A stretch of 18,796 bases of DNA from Methyloglobulus sp. (GTDB lineage: Bacteria; Pseudomonadota; Gammaproteobacteria; Methylococcales; Methylomonadaceae): positions 1 to 18,796 of the forward strand of contig JABFSV010000169.1 of the NCBI GenBank assembly GCA_013140405.1. The letters are read 5' to 3'. Position numbers and translations under genes: made by a program. Of the stretch, positions 1 through 10,108 are shown in pieces (the stretch's first letter is position 1; every line of letters starts with the position of its first letter). The notes beneath the pieces were generated by a model. It saw only the letters and a list, made by a program, of their open reading frames with translations, had not been told where the DNA came from and did not search any database.

Positions 1-1
1 T

Positions 2-58
2 GCTTTTGATTATATTATTACTCTTGAGTCGCCTTTGCTTCGTGAGTTGAAAATATGA
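2..58 (+). CDS. 3' end of an unidentified upstream gene (partial)
   Basis: The second reading frame is open from the window edge and ends at a TGA at 56-58. That stop overlaps the ATG of the next gene in an ATGA arrangement, which is typical of translational coupling. The visible residues end in ESPLLRELKI and match no family I can name. A methyltransferase large lobe normally leads, through a variable stretch, into an NH-containing segment such as the one that begins the next gene (NHVTREY). So this could be the end of an N-terminal methyltransferase piece separated by a frame change. It could equally be an unrelated coupled gene. Only about 18 codons are visible. Confidence 0.35.
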   Translation, partial: AFDYIITLESPLLRELKI

Positions 59-1146
59 AGTCAACACCAAACCATGTAACTAGAGAATATACTGGAATTG
101 TTTTAGAAAGGATAAAACACCTTCCTCCTGGTGGAAAGATGGGGGATTTACCTGCTCATTTGCAGCACGAGAGTTTTGTCAGGAAGGGAGATAAAAAGAC
201 AGGGGGGCCAAATATGCGGCTTTTGCGTTTAGAGATGGACAAGCCCGCTCTCACTGTGACTGCATATATATTTAATAAATTTGTACATCCTAAAGAAGAT
301 AGGCACTTAACACCAAGAGAAGCCGCTTGCCTTCAAGATTTTCCAATTGATTATGAATTCAAAGGAACATTAGGCCAAGTTCATCAACAAATAGGCAATG
401 CAGTTCCAGTAAAATTAGGAAAAGCAATCGCACATGAAGTTGCCAAGTATTTTGAACGCCAAAATATTCGTGGAGAAATATTGTTGGCATCGTATTTTTG
501 CGGTGCGGGTGGCTTAGACCTAGGCTTCGAACAAGCTTCAAATGAGTGCCTTCAATTCAAGACTGGATTCACTACTGATATTGAGAAATGGGCTGAAAAA
601 ACGATTAATCACAATCGACCCCAATGGAATTTTCATAGAGCGGATATAAGAACATTAGCACCTGAGCTTGTAAAAGAATCTCTCGGGTGCTTCCCTCAGG
701 TCATTATCGGCGGCCCTCCTTGCCAACCATTCAGCGTTGCTGGCAAACAAAAAGCAACAAAAGATCCGCTTGGAACTCTTTACAGGGATTACATTAGGCA
801 TATCGATTTCCTAAAACCAGAAATTGTTGTTTTGGAAAATGTCTATGGATTAGCCCAGGTCAAGTCAGTAAATATGATTTTAGAAATATATAAATCTTTT
901 GAAAAAATTGGATATAAGGTAATCCATAAAGAGTTGATGGCAGCGGACTATGGCACTCCCCAGAAAAGAAGGCGGCTAATATTTGTCGCCGCAAAAAACC
1001 TCCAATATTTTCAATTTCCACAACCGACCCATTGTGAGTTTGAGAATCTGTTTGGCATACCTCTATATGAAGGGGCGGGAAATGCAATCACAAGGCTTCC
1101 TCAGCCCGTAATCAAAGCCATAAGGTGTATACAAGTTAGGGATTAG
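55..1146 (+). CDS. C5-cytosine DNA methyltransferase with circularly permuted motif order
   Basis: The 363-residue protein carries the motifs of a DNA (cytosine-5) methyltransferase, which transfers a methyl group from S-adenosylmethionine to cytosine in a short target. The order is unusual. Part of a target-recognition region (about 1-80) comes first. Next come motif IX (RHLTPREAACLQDFP, 83-97) and motif X (QIGNAVP, 112-118). Only then come motif I (SYFCGAGGLDLGF, about 146-158), motif IV (GGPPCQPFS, catalytic C223), motif VI (ENV, 261-263) and motif VIII (QKRRRLIF, 303-310). Each motif occurs once and the total length is normal for one enzyme. Both termini fall at the same homologous place, between motif VIII and the recognition region. 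Known circularly permuted enzymes (M.BssHII) provide a precedent. Alternatives are the middle of a broken tandem pair or a split enzyme. The ATG at 55 overlaps the upstream stop. No restriction enzyme gene is visible downstream. Confidence 0.85.
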   Translation: MKSTPNHVTREYTGIVLERIKHLPPGGKMGDLPAHLQHESFVRKGDKKTGGPNMRLLRLEMDKPALTVTAYIFNKFVHPKEDRHLTPREAACLQDFPIDYEFKGTLGQVHQQIGNAVPVKLGKAIAHEVAKYFERQNIRGEILLASYFCGAGGLDLGFEQASNECLQFKTGFTTDIEKWAEKTINHNRPQWNFHRADIRTLAPELVKESLGCFPQVIIGGPPCQPFSVAGKQKATKDPLGTLYRDYIRHIDFLKPEIVVLENVYGLAQVKSVNMILEIYKSFEKIGYKVIHKELMAADYGTPQKRRRLIFVAAKNLQYFQFPQPTHCEFENLFGIPLYEGAGNAITRLPQPVIKAIRCIQVRD

Positions 1147-1210
1147 TTGCACAAATTTACTATGCCAAAACAACTGCTTATGTTCATGCGTGGCGACGGA
1201 TTAATTCAAA

Positions 1211-2423
<1,213 letters not shown>

Positions 2424-2464
2424 TAGGAAATTATCTAATAACACGAATAAAAACTGAGGGTAAC

Positions 2465-2818
2465 ATGAGTTTCTTTATTTCTGACGCATTAGCAGCAGCG
2501 CCTGCCGCACAATCACCTGGCATGGAAGGCTTGTTGTTTCCTGCTGGCATTTTAGTGTTTTTTTATTTTCTGTTCCTGCGTCCTCAAGCCCAGCGCTCAA
2601 AAGAAAAAAAGCAAATGATTGCGGCGATGGGCAAAGGCGTTGAAGTCGTCACATCGGGCGGTATTTTGGGTAAGGTTGTTGATTTAGATGATAATTTCGT
2701 TAAATTGGAAGTCGGCGACAATCTCTTTATCCAGGTGCAACGCCAAAGCATAGAAACCATGATGCCTAAAGGAACGTATAAGGCAGTCACTAAAAAAAGC
2801 AGCCAAAGTCCGACTTAA
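2465..2818 (+). CDS. yajC: Sec translocase accessory subunit YajC
   Basis: A 117-residue single-span inner-membrane protein that associates with SecD and SecF in the auxiliary translocase complex. A short N-terminal segment (MSFFISDALAAAPAA) is followed by a transmembrane helix at about 22-38, the positively charged RPQAQRSKEKKQ stretch, and a small beta-rich cytoplasmic domain with the conserved GVEVVTSGGILGKV segment (about 58-71). A GAGG ribosome-binding site lies just upstream of the ATG. It lies between tgt and secD, as in most gammaproteobacteria, which supports the assignment. Confidence 0.96.
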   Translation: MSFFISDALAAAPAAQSPGMEGLLFPAGILVFFYFLFLRPQAQRSKEKKQMIAAMGKGVEVVTSGGILGKVVDLDDNFVKLEVGDNLFIQVQRQSIETMMPKGTYKAVTKKSSQSPT

Positions 2819-2869
2819 TAGGATCGGTTTGTATAAAACTCATATTTAGTTGAATAGTCGGAATAACAG

Positions 2870-4711
2870 ATGCAAAACCATTACCCTATTTGGAAAAATC
2901 TACTGATATTCAGTGTTTTCCTCATCAGCCTTATTTATTCGTTACCCAACCTGTTTGGCGAAGACCCTTCCGTTCAAGTGTCATCCACTAACGCACTCAC
3001 CCAAGAGCAAGCCAGCAAGATCGAAGCTACCATCAAAACGAGTGGCGTAACGTCAAAAGCCTTTGAATTTAAGGATGGACGGATTTTGGCGCGTTTTGCC
3101 AATACCGACGATCAGTTGAAAGTCGCGGACTTGCTCAGGGATCAGATGGGTAATGATGCCACCGTCGCATTAAACCTTGCGCCAACGACTCCGGCTTGGT
3201 TGCAGAATATCGGCGCTGATGCCATGTATTTGGGTTTGGATTTACGCGGCGGGGTGCATTTCTTGTTGGAAGTGGACATGGATGCGGCAGTAAAGCAAGC
3301 GGAAGAGCGTTACACGGAAGACTTGCGGTTGGCGTTGCGCGATGCAAAATTACGTTATCTATCAGTAGCTAAGGATGGTGGCTTTATTAAGCTCAAGTTG
3401 AAATCTGCTGAAGACAAAACACCTGTTTTCAATCTGTTGGCAAAAGATTTTAGAGGCCTGAAGGTCACCGAACCAAATGAACAAGACCAGATTTGGTTAA
3501 AAATGTCAGAAGTGGATGTGCGTGAAGTCAAGAAGTTCGCCGTCGCACAGAATATGACTACCTTACGTAATCGCGTCAACGAGCTGGGTGTTGCAGAGCC
3601 GGTGATACAGCAACAAGGCGAAAACCGCATCGTTGTACAGTTGCCGGGTGTACAAGACACCACGAGAGCCAAAGAAATTTTGGGCACTACTGCCACCTTG
3701 GAATACCGACTGGTCGATGTCGAGCATGACGTGCAAAAAGCGGTTGAAGGCCATGTGCCGGTCGGCAGTAAGTTGTACTACGATAAAACCAAGAATGCGG
3801 TGCTGTTAGATAAGCGCGTTATTGTCACCGGAGACCAGATTGTCGATGCGTCTTCGGGTATGGATCAGGATGGACGGCCCGCAGTATTTATTTCGTTGAA
3901 CGGTGTCGGTGCGGCAAAAATGGGCAAACTGACCCAAGCGAATGTCGGTAAGCCGATGGCTGTGGTGTTTATAGAAAACAAAGTCGAAACAAAAGTTGTC
4001 GATGGGCAGAAAGTACGCCATAAGGAAAAAATTGAAAAAGTTATCAGTGTGGCAACTATTCAAGGCGTTTTTAGCAAACGCTTTCAAACGACAGGTTTAG
4101 ACAGCCCACAAGAGGCTAGAAATTTATCGCTCTTACTAAGAGCCGGAGCTTTGGCGGCACCAATTGATATCGTTGAAGAGCGCACGGTAGGGCCAAGTCT
4201 GGGTCAAGATAACATCAATAAAGGTGTGTTATCGTTCGTAGTGGGCTTTGTGTTGGTCGTTTTGCTTATGGCGGGTTATTACAAGGTTTTCGGCATGATT
4301 GCTGATGTCGCGCTGGCCTTTAACGTGGTCATTGTCGTGGCAATATTGTCAATGTTACAGGCGACGCTGACCTTGCCAGGTATTGCGGGGATTATCTTGA
4401 CTGTAGGCATGTCCGTTGATGCTAACGTTTTGATATTTGAGCGGATTCGAGAAGAGCTCAGGAATGGGAATTCGCCACAATCCGCTATCTATATGGGCTA
4501 TGACAGGGCTTTCGCGACAATTCTGGATTCGCATGTCACAAACCTTGTGGTGGCTATCGTGTTATTCGCTTATGGTACCGGTTCTGTTAAAGGCTTTGCA
4601 GTGACACTTATCATTGGGATTTTGTCTTCCATGTTTACGGCCATCACCGGCACACGGATGGTCATAAACTGGATTTATGGCAACCGCAGGGTTGAGAAAT
4701 TATTCATTTAA
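2870..4711 (+). CDS. secD: Protein translocase subunit SecD
   Basis: SecD, with SecF, uses the proton-motive force to pull or release preproteins on the periplasmic side of SecYEG. At 613 residues it matches E. coli SecD (615). It has an N-terminal transmembrane helix (about 8-29) and a large periplasmic region (P1) that begins with the conserved LGLDLRGGVH motif (121-130). Five C-terminal transmembrane helices start near residue 445. The membrane motif GMSVDANVLIFERIREE contains D517, which corresponds to the acidic residue implicated in proton flow (E. coli D519). The gene is 51 bases after yajC and 55 before secF, consistent with one transcript. Confidence 0.97.
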   Translation: MQNHYPIWKNLLIFSVFLISLIYSLPNLFGEDPSVQVSSTNALTQEQASKIEATIKTSGVTSKAFEFKDGRILARFANTDDQLKVADLLRDQMGNDATVALNLAPTTPAWLQNIGADAMYLGLDLRGGVHFLLEVDMDAAVKQAEERYTEDLRLALRDAKLRYLSVAKDGGFIKLKLKSAEDKTPVFNLLAKDFRGLKVTEPNEQDQIWLKMSEVDVREVKKFAVAQNMTTLRNRVNELGVAEPVIQQQGENRIVVQLPGVQDTTRAKEILGTTATLEYRLVDVEHDVQKAVEGHVPVGSKLYYDKTKNAVLLDKRVIVTGDQIVDASSGMDQDGRPAVFISLNGVGAAKMGKLTQANVGKPMAVVFIENKVETKVVDGQKVRHKEKIEKVISVATIQGVFSKRFQTTGLDSPQEARNLSLLLRAGALAAPIDIVEERTVGPSLGQDNINKGVLSFVVGFVLVVLLMAGYYKVFGMIADVALAFNVVIVVAILSMLQATLTLPGIAGIILTVGMSVDANVLIFERIREELRNGNSPQSAIYMGYDRAFATILDSHVTNLVVAIVLFAYGTGSVKGFAVTLIIGILSSMFTAITGTRMVINWIYGNRRVEKLFI

Positions 4712-4766
4712 GGCTTCAGCTTAGATAGTGAATTGGCACTGTTCCATAATAAACACATAAGAATTT

Positions 4767-5693
4767 ATGAAACGCACACATATTGATTTTATTGGTAACC
4801 GGAAAATTGCAATGACCTTTTCCGGTATTTTAATGGTGATAGCGATTGCCTCATTGTCCGTGCGCGGCTTGCAGATGGGTATTGATTTCACGGGTGGCAC
4901 GCTGATTGAGGTAGGCTATAAAGAAGCTGCCGATTTGACTGCATTACGAAAGACTTTAAGTGAATCTGGATTTGCCAGCGCTACGGTGCAGAATTTTGGC
5001 ACGACCAAAGATGTCCTGATTCGCTTGAAACTTCAAGAAGGCGTGAGCAGTGCAGATTTGAGTGCAAAAGTACTGGATGCCATCAACAAAAATGCTGCTA
5101 CTCCCGCCAGTTTGCGGCGTGTCGAGTTTGTGGGCCCGCAAGTTGGTGACGACCTTGCGGAGGATGGTTTTTTGGCCTTGTTGTATTCAACGTTAGCCAT
5201 ATTGGTTTACGTGGCGTGGCGGTTTGAATGGAAATTTTCAGTCGGTGCAATCATTGCGACTTTCCATGACGTTATTGTAACGTTAGGGGTTTTCTCTGTA
5301 TTCGCCCTGGAATTCGATTTGACCGTGTTAGCCGCAATTCTTGCCTTGATCGGTTATTCCCTCAACGATACCATCGTGATTTATGACAGGATTCGGGAAA
5401 ACTTCAGGAATATGAGAAAAACGTCGACAGAAGACATCATGAATATTGCAATCAATGATACTTTAAGCAGGACGCTAATGATCTCGATGACGGTTTTCCT
5501 GGTGCTTATATCCTTGTTTTTCTTGGGTGGTGAAGTCATCCATAATTTTTCAATTGCCTTGTTGTTCGGCGTAGTTTTCGGTACTTACTCGTCTATTTTT
5601 ATCGCCAGCCCAGCGGCTTTAATATTGGGCATTAGCCATGAAGACCTGATAGTCCCCATCAAAGAAGGTGCGGAATTGGACAGGATGCCTTAA
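4767..5693 (+). CDS. secF: Protein translocase subunit SecF
   Basis: The 308-residue partner of SecD in the proton-driven translocation motor. It begins with a transmembrane helix (about 14-33) followed by the conserved GIDFTGGTLIEV segment (38-49), then a small periplasmic domain and five further helices. The motif YSLNDTIVIYDRIREN carries D201, the counterpart of the functionally important membrane aspartate in E. coli SecF (D213). The protein is slightly shorter than E. coli SecF (323). It is the last gene of the tgt-yajC-secDF group. The 75 bases before ndk hold a TATAAT box, so ndk may start a new transcription unit. Confidence 0.97.
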   Translation: MKRTHIDFIGNRKIAMTFSGILMVIAIASLSVRGLQMGIDFTGGTLIEVGYKEAADLTALRKTLSESGFASATVQNFGTTKDVLIRLKLQEGVSSADLSAKVLDAINKNAATPASLRRVEFVGPQVGDDLAEDGFLALLYSTLAILVYVAWRFEWKFSVGAIIATFHDVIVTLGVFSVFALEFDLTVLAAILALIGYSLNDTIVIYDRIRENFRNMRKTSTEDIMNIAINDTLSRTLMISMTVFLVLISLFFLGGEVIHNFSIALLFGVVFGTYSSIFIASPAALILGISHEDLIVPIKEGAELDRMP

Positions 5694-5723
5694 TTCAAAG
5701 GCAATCGGCTTTAACGGTTCGGT

Positions 5724-5729
5724 TATAAT
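5724..5729 (+). promoter_or_regulatory. Candidate -10 box upstream of ndk
   Basis: An exact TATAAT lies in an AT-rich stretch 40 bases before the ndk ATG and just after the end of secF. I do not see a good TTGACA-like hexamer 16-18 bases upstream, so the promoter call rests on the -10 sequence and its position at a natural operon boundary. Confidence 0.35.
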
Positions 5730-5768
5730 AAAACATTATTAATTATTCTTTTGGAGTTACAAAAACAC

Positions 5769-6200
5769 ATGGCGATAGAACGCACTTTCTCAATCATCAA
5801 GCCTGATGCAGTTGCAAAAAATGTTATCGGCGAAATTTACAGTCGCTTTGAAAAAAACGGGTTGAATATTGTTGCCGCAAAAATGTTGCACCTGACCCAA
5901 GCGCAAGCGGAAGGTTTTTACGCAGAGCACAAAGAGCGCGGTTTTTTTAACGACTTAGTCGCTTTTATGATTTCAGGCCCGGTCATTATGCAGGTTCTGG
6001 AAGGTGAAAATGCTGTCCTAAAGCATCGTGAAATTATGGGTGCAACTAACCCAAAAGAAGCGGCGGCTGGAACGATACGTGCCGACTTCGCCAACAGTAT
6101 CGACGAAAATGCGGTGCATGGTTCCGATGCGCTTGAAACAGCCAAACGGGAAATTGCTTACTTTTTCTCAGATAATGAACTCTGCACCCGCACCCGTTAA
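5769..6200 (+). CDS. ndk: Nucleoside diphosphate kinase
   Basis: Ndk transfers the gamma-phosphate of ATP to nucleoside diphosphates through a phosphohistidine intermediate, balancing NTP and dNTP pools. The 143-residue product starting at [15 protein letters not shown] equals E. coli Ndk in length. It has ATP-contacting K11, the catalytic H117 in NAVHGSDA, and the usual C-terminus [17 protein letters not shown]. An in-frame upstream start (5751) would add six residues and consume the TTGGAG ribosome-binding sequence at about 5751-5756, so 5769 is chosen. The end overlaps the start of rlmN by 26 bases, suggesting coupled translation. Confidence 0.97.
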   Translation: MAIERTFSIIKPDAVAKNVIGEIYSRFEKNGLNIVAAKMLHLTQAQAEGFYAEHKERGFFNDLVAFMISGPVIMQVLEGENAVLKHREIMGATNPKEAAAGTIRADFANSIDENAVHGSDALETAKREIAYFFSDNELCTRTR

Positions 6201-7287
6201 GGGAAAAGCCATCAATTTGCTGGATTACGACAGGGAAGGCTTGGCAGCCTTCTTTGTCGGATTAGGCGAAAAGCCTTTTCGCGCCACCCAATTGCTGAAA
6301 TGGATTTATCAGGAAGGCATCGCTGACTTCGATTTGATGACCAATTTTAGTAAATCGCTGCGTTCTCACCTAAAAGAAAACTGCCATATTACGACACCTG
6401 AAATCGTTTTGGAAAAGATCGCCAGCGACGATACCCGTAAGTGGGTGGTTCAGACTAGCTGCGGGAATAAGATAGAAACGGTGTTCATTCCTGAAGAAAA
6501 TCGAGGTACCCTGTGCGTATCATCGCAAGTCGGATGTGCGCTTGCTTGTACTTTCTGTTCGACAGCCCAACAAGGGTTTAACCGCAATTTGACGACGGCT
6601 GAAATTATTGGACAGGTTATGGTTGCCCAGCAGCGTTTGGGCGAAGCAAAGAAGATTACCAATGTTGTCATGATGGGCATGGGTGAGCCGCTATTAAATT
6701 TTGATAATGTCGTCGCCGCCATGAACCTGATGATGGATGATTTTGCGTACGGCCTTTCCAAGCGACGAGTGACTATCAGTACCTCAGGTGTGGTGCCTGC
6801 CATGTATCGATTAACAGAAGTTTGTGATGTCAGCTTGGCAGTATCCTTACATGCAGTAACCGATGAACTGCGGGACGAGTTGGTTCCCATCAACAAAAAA
6901 TATCCATTGAAAGAATTGCTGGAAGCCTGTCGGGATAATGCCAAAATTGCGCCAAGACGTACGATTACGTTTGAGTACGTTATGCTGAATGGCATTAATG
7001 ACTCAATCGAAGACGCACACGGGCTTATTGAACTGCTCAAAACCGTGCCATCCAAGCTCAATTTGATACCATTTAATCCGTTTCCAAATTCTATTTATAC
7101 TTGTTCCAGTAACAACGCGATTCATCGGTTTAAGACGTTGTTAAATGATGCTGGCATTGTGACCACAGTAAGAAAAACCCGTGGCGAAGATATTGATGCC
7201 GCCTGTGGGCAGTTGGTTGGACAAGTTGCCGACAAAAGCCGTCGGCATCTTAAGCTGAAAACAATAGGTGTCGAACATGCTGCGTAA
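6175..7287 (+). CDS. rlmN: Dual-specificity 23S rRNA/tRNA adenine-C2 methyltransferase RlmN
   Basis: A radical-SAM enzyme that makes 2-methyladenosine at A2503 of 23S rRNA and at A37 of some tRNAs. The 370-residue protein has the 4Fe-4S motif C121-x3-C125-x2-C128 (CALACTFC), C114 just before it, and a late cysteine, C344 (DIDAACGQL), in the place of the methyl-carrying Cys of E. coli RlmN (C355). The [10 protein letters not shown] and VSLHA segments of the family are intact. The open frame extends upstream to 6028 inside ndk. The start at 6175 ([10 protein letters not shown]) is chosen because family similarity begins shortly after it. The 26-base overlap with ndk and 11-base overlap with pilW show a compressed operon. 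Confidence 0.95.
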   Translation: MNSAPAPVKGKAINLLDYDREGLAAFFVGLGEKPFRATQLLKWIYQEGIADFDLMTNFSKSLRSHLKENCHITTPEIVLEKIASDDTRKWVVQTSCGNKIETVFIPEENRGTLCVSSQVGCALACTFCSTAQQGFNRNLTTAEIIGQVMVAQQRLGEAKKITNVVMMGMGEPLLNFDNVVAAMNLMMDDFAYGLSKRRVTISTSGVVPAMYRLTEVCDVSLAVSLHAVTDELRDELVPINKKYPLKELLEACRDNAKIAPRRTITFEYVMLNGINDSIEDAHGLIELLKTVPSKLNLIPFNPFPNSIYTCSSNNAIHRFKTLLNDAGIVTTVRKTRGEDIDAACGQLVGQVADKSRRHLKLKTIGVEHAA

Positions 7288-8032
7288 ATCATCTTTTGTC
7301 ATGATGCGTTGTGCTGTTATGCTGCTGTCGATAACCTTATCAGCGTGTTCCTGGTTTTCAAGTGCTCCATCTGAAAAGCCCTCAGATATTTATTTACAGC
7401 TAGGTATCCGTTACCTGGATCTTAACAAGCTGGAATTGGCTAAGGAAAACTTACAAAAAGCATTGGAGAAAGAACCCAGTAATGCACGGGCGCACAGTGC
7501 TTTGGCCGTCCTGTATGAAAAAATCAATCATTTCGACGAAGCAAAACAGCATTATGAGGCTGGCTTAGGCTTGTCGCCTGACGATATAGGCATACAAAAC
7601 AATTACGGCAAGTTTTTGTGTGACCGCAGGCAGTTTGAAAAAGGTTTGCTATTGCTTAGGCAAGCCTCATCTAATTTGTTAAATGATAGGCAGTGGATGG
7701 CGTTGACCAATGCTGCACGTTGTCACTTGGGCATGGGGCAACGCCCGCAAGCAGTTATGCTACTCAAGCAAGCATTGGACATGAACGGTCAATATTCTGC
7801 AGCATTGCTCGAAATGCAAAAAACAAGTTATCAAATGGGTGATTACAAAGCCGCAGAGGATTACTTACAACGGTATTTAGGCGAAGCCAACCATACGCCT
7901 GAAACATTGTGGATAGGCATTCAAACAGAACAAGCCTTGGGGAATCTCTCCCTTGCCAATGAATACCGGACTTTGCTGCTGGATAAGTTTTCAAGTTCTA
8001 ATGAAGCCAAGCAAGTGGCGGGTGTTCGTTAA
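7277..8032 (+). CDS. pilW: Type IV pilus biogenesis lipoprotein PilW/PilF (TPR)
   Basis: PilW (PilF in Pseudomonas) is an outer-membrane lipoprotein needed for assembly of the PilQ secretin of type IV pili. The 251-residue protein has a lipoprotein signal with lipobox LSAC (lipidated C24). Tandem tetratricopeptide repeats follow from about residue 37 ([23 protein letters not shown]) through at least four helical pairs. The ATG at 7277 is preferred over a GTG at 7268 because the AGGTG at 7266-7270 is then correctly spaced as a ribosome-binding site. It lies between rlmN and hisS, as expected from the E. coli order, but rodZ and ispG do not follow it. The lipoprotein-TPR architecture and position make the call good; pilus function itself is by family. 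Confidence 0.9.
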   Translation: MLRKSSFVMMRCAVMLLSITLSACSWFSSAPSEKPSDIYLQLGIRYLDLNKLELAKENLQKALEKEPSNARAHSALAVLYEKINHFDEAKQHYEAGLGLSPDDIGIQNNYGKFLCDRRQFEKGLLLLRQASSNLLNDRQWMALTNAARCHLGMGQRPQAVMLLKQALDMNGQYSAALLEMQKTSYQMGDYKAAEDYLQRYLGEANHTPETLWIGIQTEQALGNLSLANEYRTLLLDKFSSSNEAKQVAGVR

Positions 8033-8048
8033 TCAACCAAATCTGATA

Positions 8049-9332
8049 ATGGCAGTTAATATACAAGCAATTCGCGGGATGCACGATGTACTCCCGGAGC
8101 AAACACCGCTTTGGCAATATGCCGAGCGCATCATCAAGGAAGTGCTGTCCAGTTACGGTTATAGTGAAATTCGCTTGCCCATCGTAGAAAAAACGGAACT
8201 GTTTAAGCGCTCCATCGGCGAAGTCACCGATATTGTTGAAAAGGAAATGTACACCTTTGAAGACCGTAATGGTGATTCGTTAACGCTAAGGCCCGAAGGT
8301 ACGGCTGGGTGTTTGCGGGCCTGTTTGGAACATGGTTTGCTGCATCACCAAACCCATAGGTTATGGTATTACGGCCCCATGTATAGGCACGAAAGGCCTC
8401 AGAAAGGCCGCTATCGGCAATTTATTCAGCTGGGGGTCGAAACCTACGGCATGTCTGGCCCTGATATTGATGCCGAATTGATCCTGCTGATGCACCGGTT
8501 ATGGCAAAAGCTCGGTATTCGTGAAAAGGTTAGTTTGCAACTCAATTCCCTGGGAACAATTGCTGAACGCTTGGCTTATCGGGAAATTCTGGTGGCCTAT
8601 TTTCAGCAACATAAAGATGGTTTAGATGAAGACAGCTTACGCAGGTTGGATACCAATCCATTGCGGATTCTGGACAGCAAAAACCCTGAAATGAAGGATG
8701 TTATCGCCAATGCCCCTGAACTGATGGCTCACTTAGGTACTGACAGCTTGGCGCATTTCAAGGCGATCACCACAACTTTAGACGATTTAGGCGTGACTTA
8801 TGAGATCAATCCCCGATTGGTTCGGGGCTTGGATTACTACAGCAAGACAGTCTTTGAATGGGTAACGGATGAGCTGGGTTCGCAGGGTACGGTTTGTGCT
8901 GGCGGACGTTATGACGGACTAATAGAACAATTAGGCGGAAAGCCCAACCATGCCGTCGGTTTTGCAATGGGCATGGAACGGTTGTTGGCCTTGATGGAGC
9001 TGCGTGACGATATATCCGTGTCAAGGGTGGTTGATGCTTATATGATACGCGTAGGCGAGAAGGCGGAACGGGAAGGCTTACGTTTTGCGGAAATGATTAG
9101 AAATGAAATGCCTAGCCTTAAGCTACAAATTTCAGCAGATGGCGGCAGTTTTAAAAGTCAGTTTAAAAAAGCGGACAAGATCGGTGCGGAATTCGCCATA
9201 ATCCTAGGCGATACCGAAGTTGAGCGTGGCGAAGTCGGCATCAAATGCTTAAGGAATGAGACTGAGCAGCAGACAATGCCAAAAGATCAGGCAATCAGTT
9301 TTTTGCAACAGCATTGCCAGAACTTTCAGTGA
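8049..9332 (+). CDS. hisS: Histidyl-tRNA synthetase
   Basis: A class II aminoacyl-tRNA synthetase charging tRNA-His. The 427-residue protein (E. coli 424) begins with the conserved [12 protein letters not shown]. It has motif 2 around [15 protein letters not shown] with R113, the histidine-specific [15 protein letters not shown] with R259 (same numbering as E. coli), and the class II motif 3 in [12 protein letters not shown]-terminal anticodon-binding domain follows from about residue 330. An upstream in-frame ATG (7953) lies inside pilW and is rejected. The gene begins 16 bases after pilW, so the two are likely co-transcribed. Confidence 0.97.
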   Translation: MAVNIQAIRGMHDVLPEQTPLWQYAERIIKEVLSSYGYSEIRLPIVEKTELFKRSIGEVTDIVEKEMYTFEDRNGDSLTLRPEGTAGCLRACLEHGLLHHQTHRLWYYGPMYRHERPQKGRYRQFIQLGVETYGMSGPDIDAELILLMHRLWQKLGIREKVSLQLNSLGTIAERLAYREILVAYFQQHKDGLDEDSLRRLDTNPLRILDSKNPEMKDVIANAPELMAHLGTDSLAHFKAITTTLDDLGVTYEINPRLVRGLDYYSKTVFEWVTDELGSQGTVCAGGRYDGLIEQLGGKPNHAVGFAMGMERLLALMELRDDISVSRVVDAYMIRVGEKAEREGLRFAEMIRNEMPSLKLQISADGGSFKSQFKKADKIGAEFAIILGDTEVERGEVGIKCLRNETEQQTMPKDQAISFLQQHCQNFQ

Positions 9333-9383
9333 ACGCGGATTGGATGAAGCAATCTGTTTGATTAGAGAAAAGTAGCAAAAACA

Positions 9384-9413
9384 TTTTATCTGCCGGAAAG
9401 CCAGCAGATAAAA
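9384..9413. repeat. Palindromic hairpin between hisS and yfgM
   Basis: TTTTATCTGC (9384-9393) and GCAGATAAAA (9404-9413) are perfect inverted repeats. The stem can continue with GG/CC around an AAAG loop after one C-A mismatch. The T-run is on the 5' side and the A-run on the 3' side on either strand, so this is not a canonical rho-independent terminator. It could be a protein-binding palindrome or an mRNA processing or stability hairpin in the 128-base gap, which otherwise holds only the yfgM leader. Confidence 0.5.
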
Positions 9414-9460
9414 ATGAATGATAGAATCCAAAGAATTCAACAAATAACACGAGAACAGCA

Positions 9461-10108
9461 GTGGCAATTTACGATACAGAAGAAGAGCAGCTTGAAGCGC
9501 TAAAAAGATGGTGGAAAGAAAATGGCACATCAACCTTTGTGGGTGTGGCTCTCGGTATAGCCATTATTGTTGGCTGGAACTACTGGCAAGAACACAAAAA
9601 AGACCAGGCAAATCAGGCTTCGGCTATCTATGATGAATTGCTCAAGGCAGCAGAAACCGATCAAAAAGACTCGGTGGATAAACTGGCTAAACGTTTGCAG
9701 GAGCAATTTACAGGCAGCAATTATGCCGATTACGGTAGCCTGTTCCAGGCAAAAATAAAGGTTCAGCAAGGCGATATTGCCGCTGCTAAGGAAATCCTTA
9801 AAAAACTTGCGGCTGGCAAAGATAAGGAATTAAGCCATATTGCCAAGATCAGGCTGGTCAAATTGATGTTGGCAAGCGGCGAGTATGAACAAGGTTTGCA
9901 AGTTATTAATGATGTCGATCAATCAGAAGCAGCAAAATTTTCGGACAATTACGACGAACTTGTCGGCGATCTGTATGTGGCATTAGACCGTTTGGACGAA
10001 GCCCGCACGGCTTACCAAAAAGCCTTAAAAAATGGGTATCAATCGCCGTTGTTGCAACTTAAAATCGACGACCTGACAGCACCAGAAAAAGTCGAAACTA
10101 AAAAATAA
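9461..10108 (+). CDS. yfgM: YfgM-family membrane-anchored periplasmic TPR protein
   Basis: YfgM is an inner-membrane protein with a periplasmic tetratricopeptide-like domain. In E. coli it binds SecYEG together with the chaperone PpiD and helps pass exported proteins to periplasmic chaperones. The 215-residue protein has a short acidic cytoplasmic N-terminus (MAIYDTEEEQ), one transmembrane helix at about 25-42 ending in WNYWQEHKK, and alpha-helical repeats to the end. It starts with GTG; no ATG in this frame precedes the conserved N-terminus. Its stop overlaps the bamB start by one base (TAATG). The position between hisS and bamB is diagnostic. Confidence 0.93.
   Translation: MAIYDTEEEQLEALKRWWKENGTSTFVGVALGIAIIVGWNYWQEHKKDQANQASAIYDELLKAAETDQKDSVDKLAKRLQEQFTGSNYADYGSLFQAKIKVQQGDIAAAKEILKKLAAGKDKELSHIAKIRLVKLMLASGEYEQGLQVINDVDQSEAAKFSDNYDELVGDLYVALDRLDEARTAYQKALKNGYQSPLLQLKIDDLTAPEKVETKK

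Noticed and set aside
4733..4760. TTGGCA and CATAAG/CATAAT as a secF promoter.
   Set aside because: One pairing has a 6-base spacer. The other puts the -10 almost on the start codon. secF is best explained by the shared operon transcript.
6450..7061. A 203-codon minus-strand open frame.
   Set aside because: It lies entirely within rlmN, whose motifs are intact, and shows no family features; it is a shadow frame.
9384..9413. Rho-independent terminator after hisS.
   Set aside because: The stem is flanked by T-run 5' and A-run 3', the opposite of a terminator on either strand, and the genes continue as a conserved operon.
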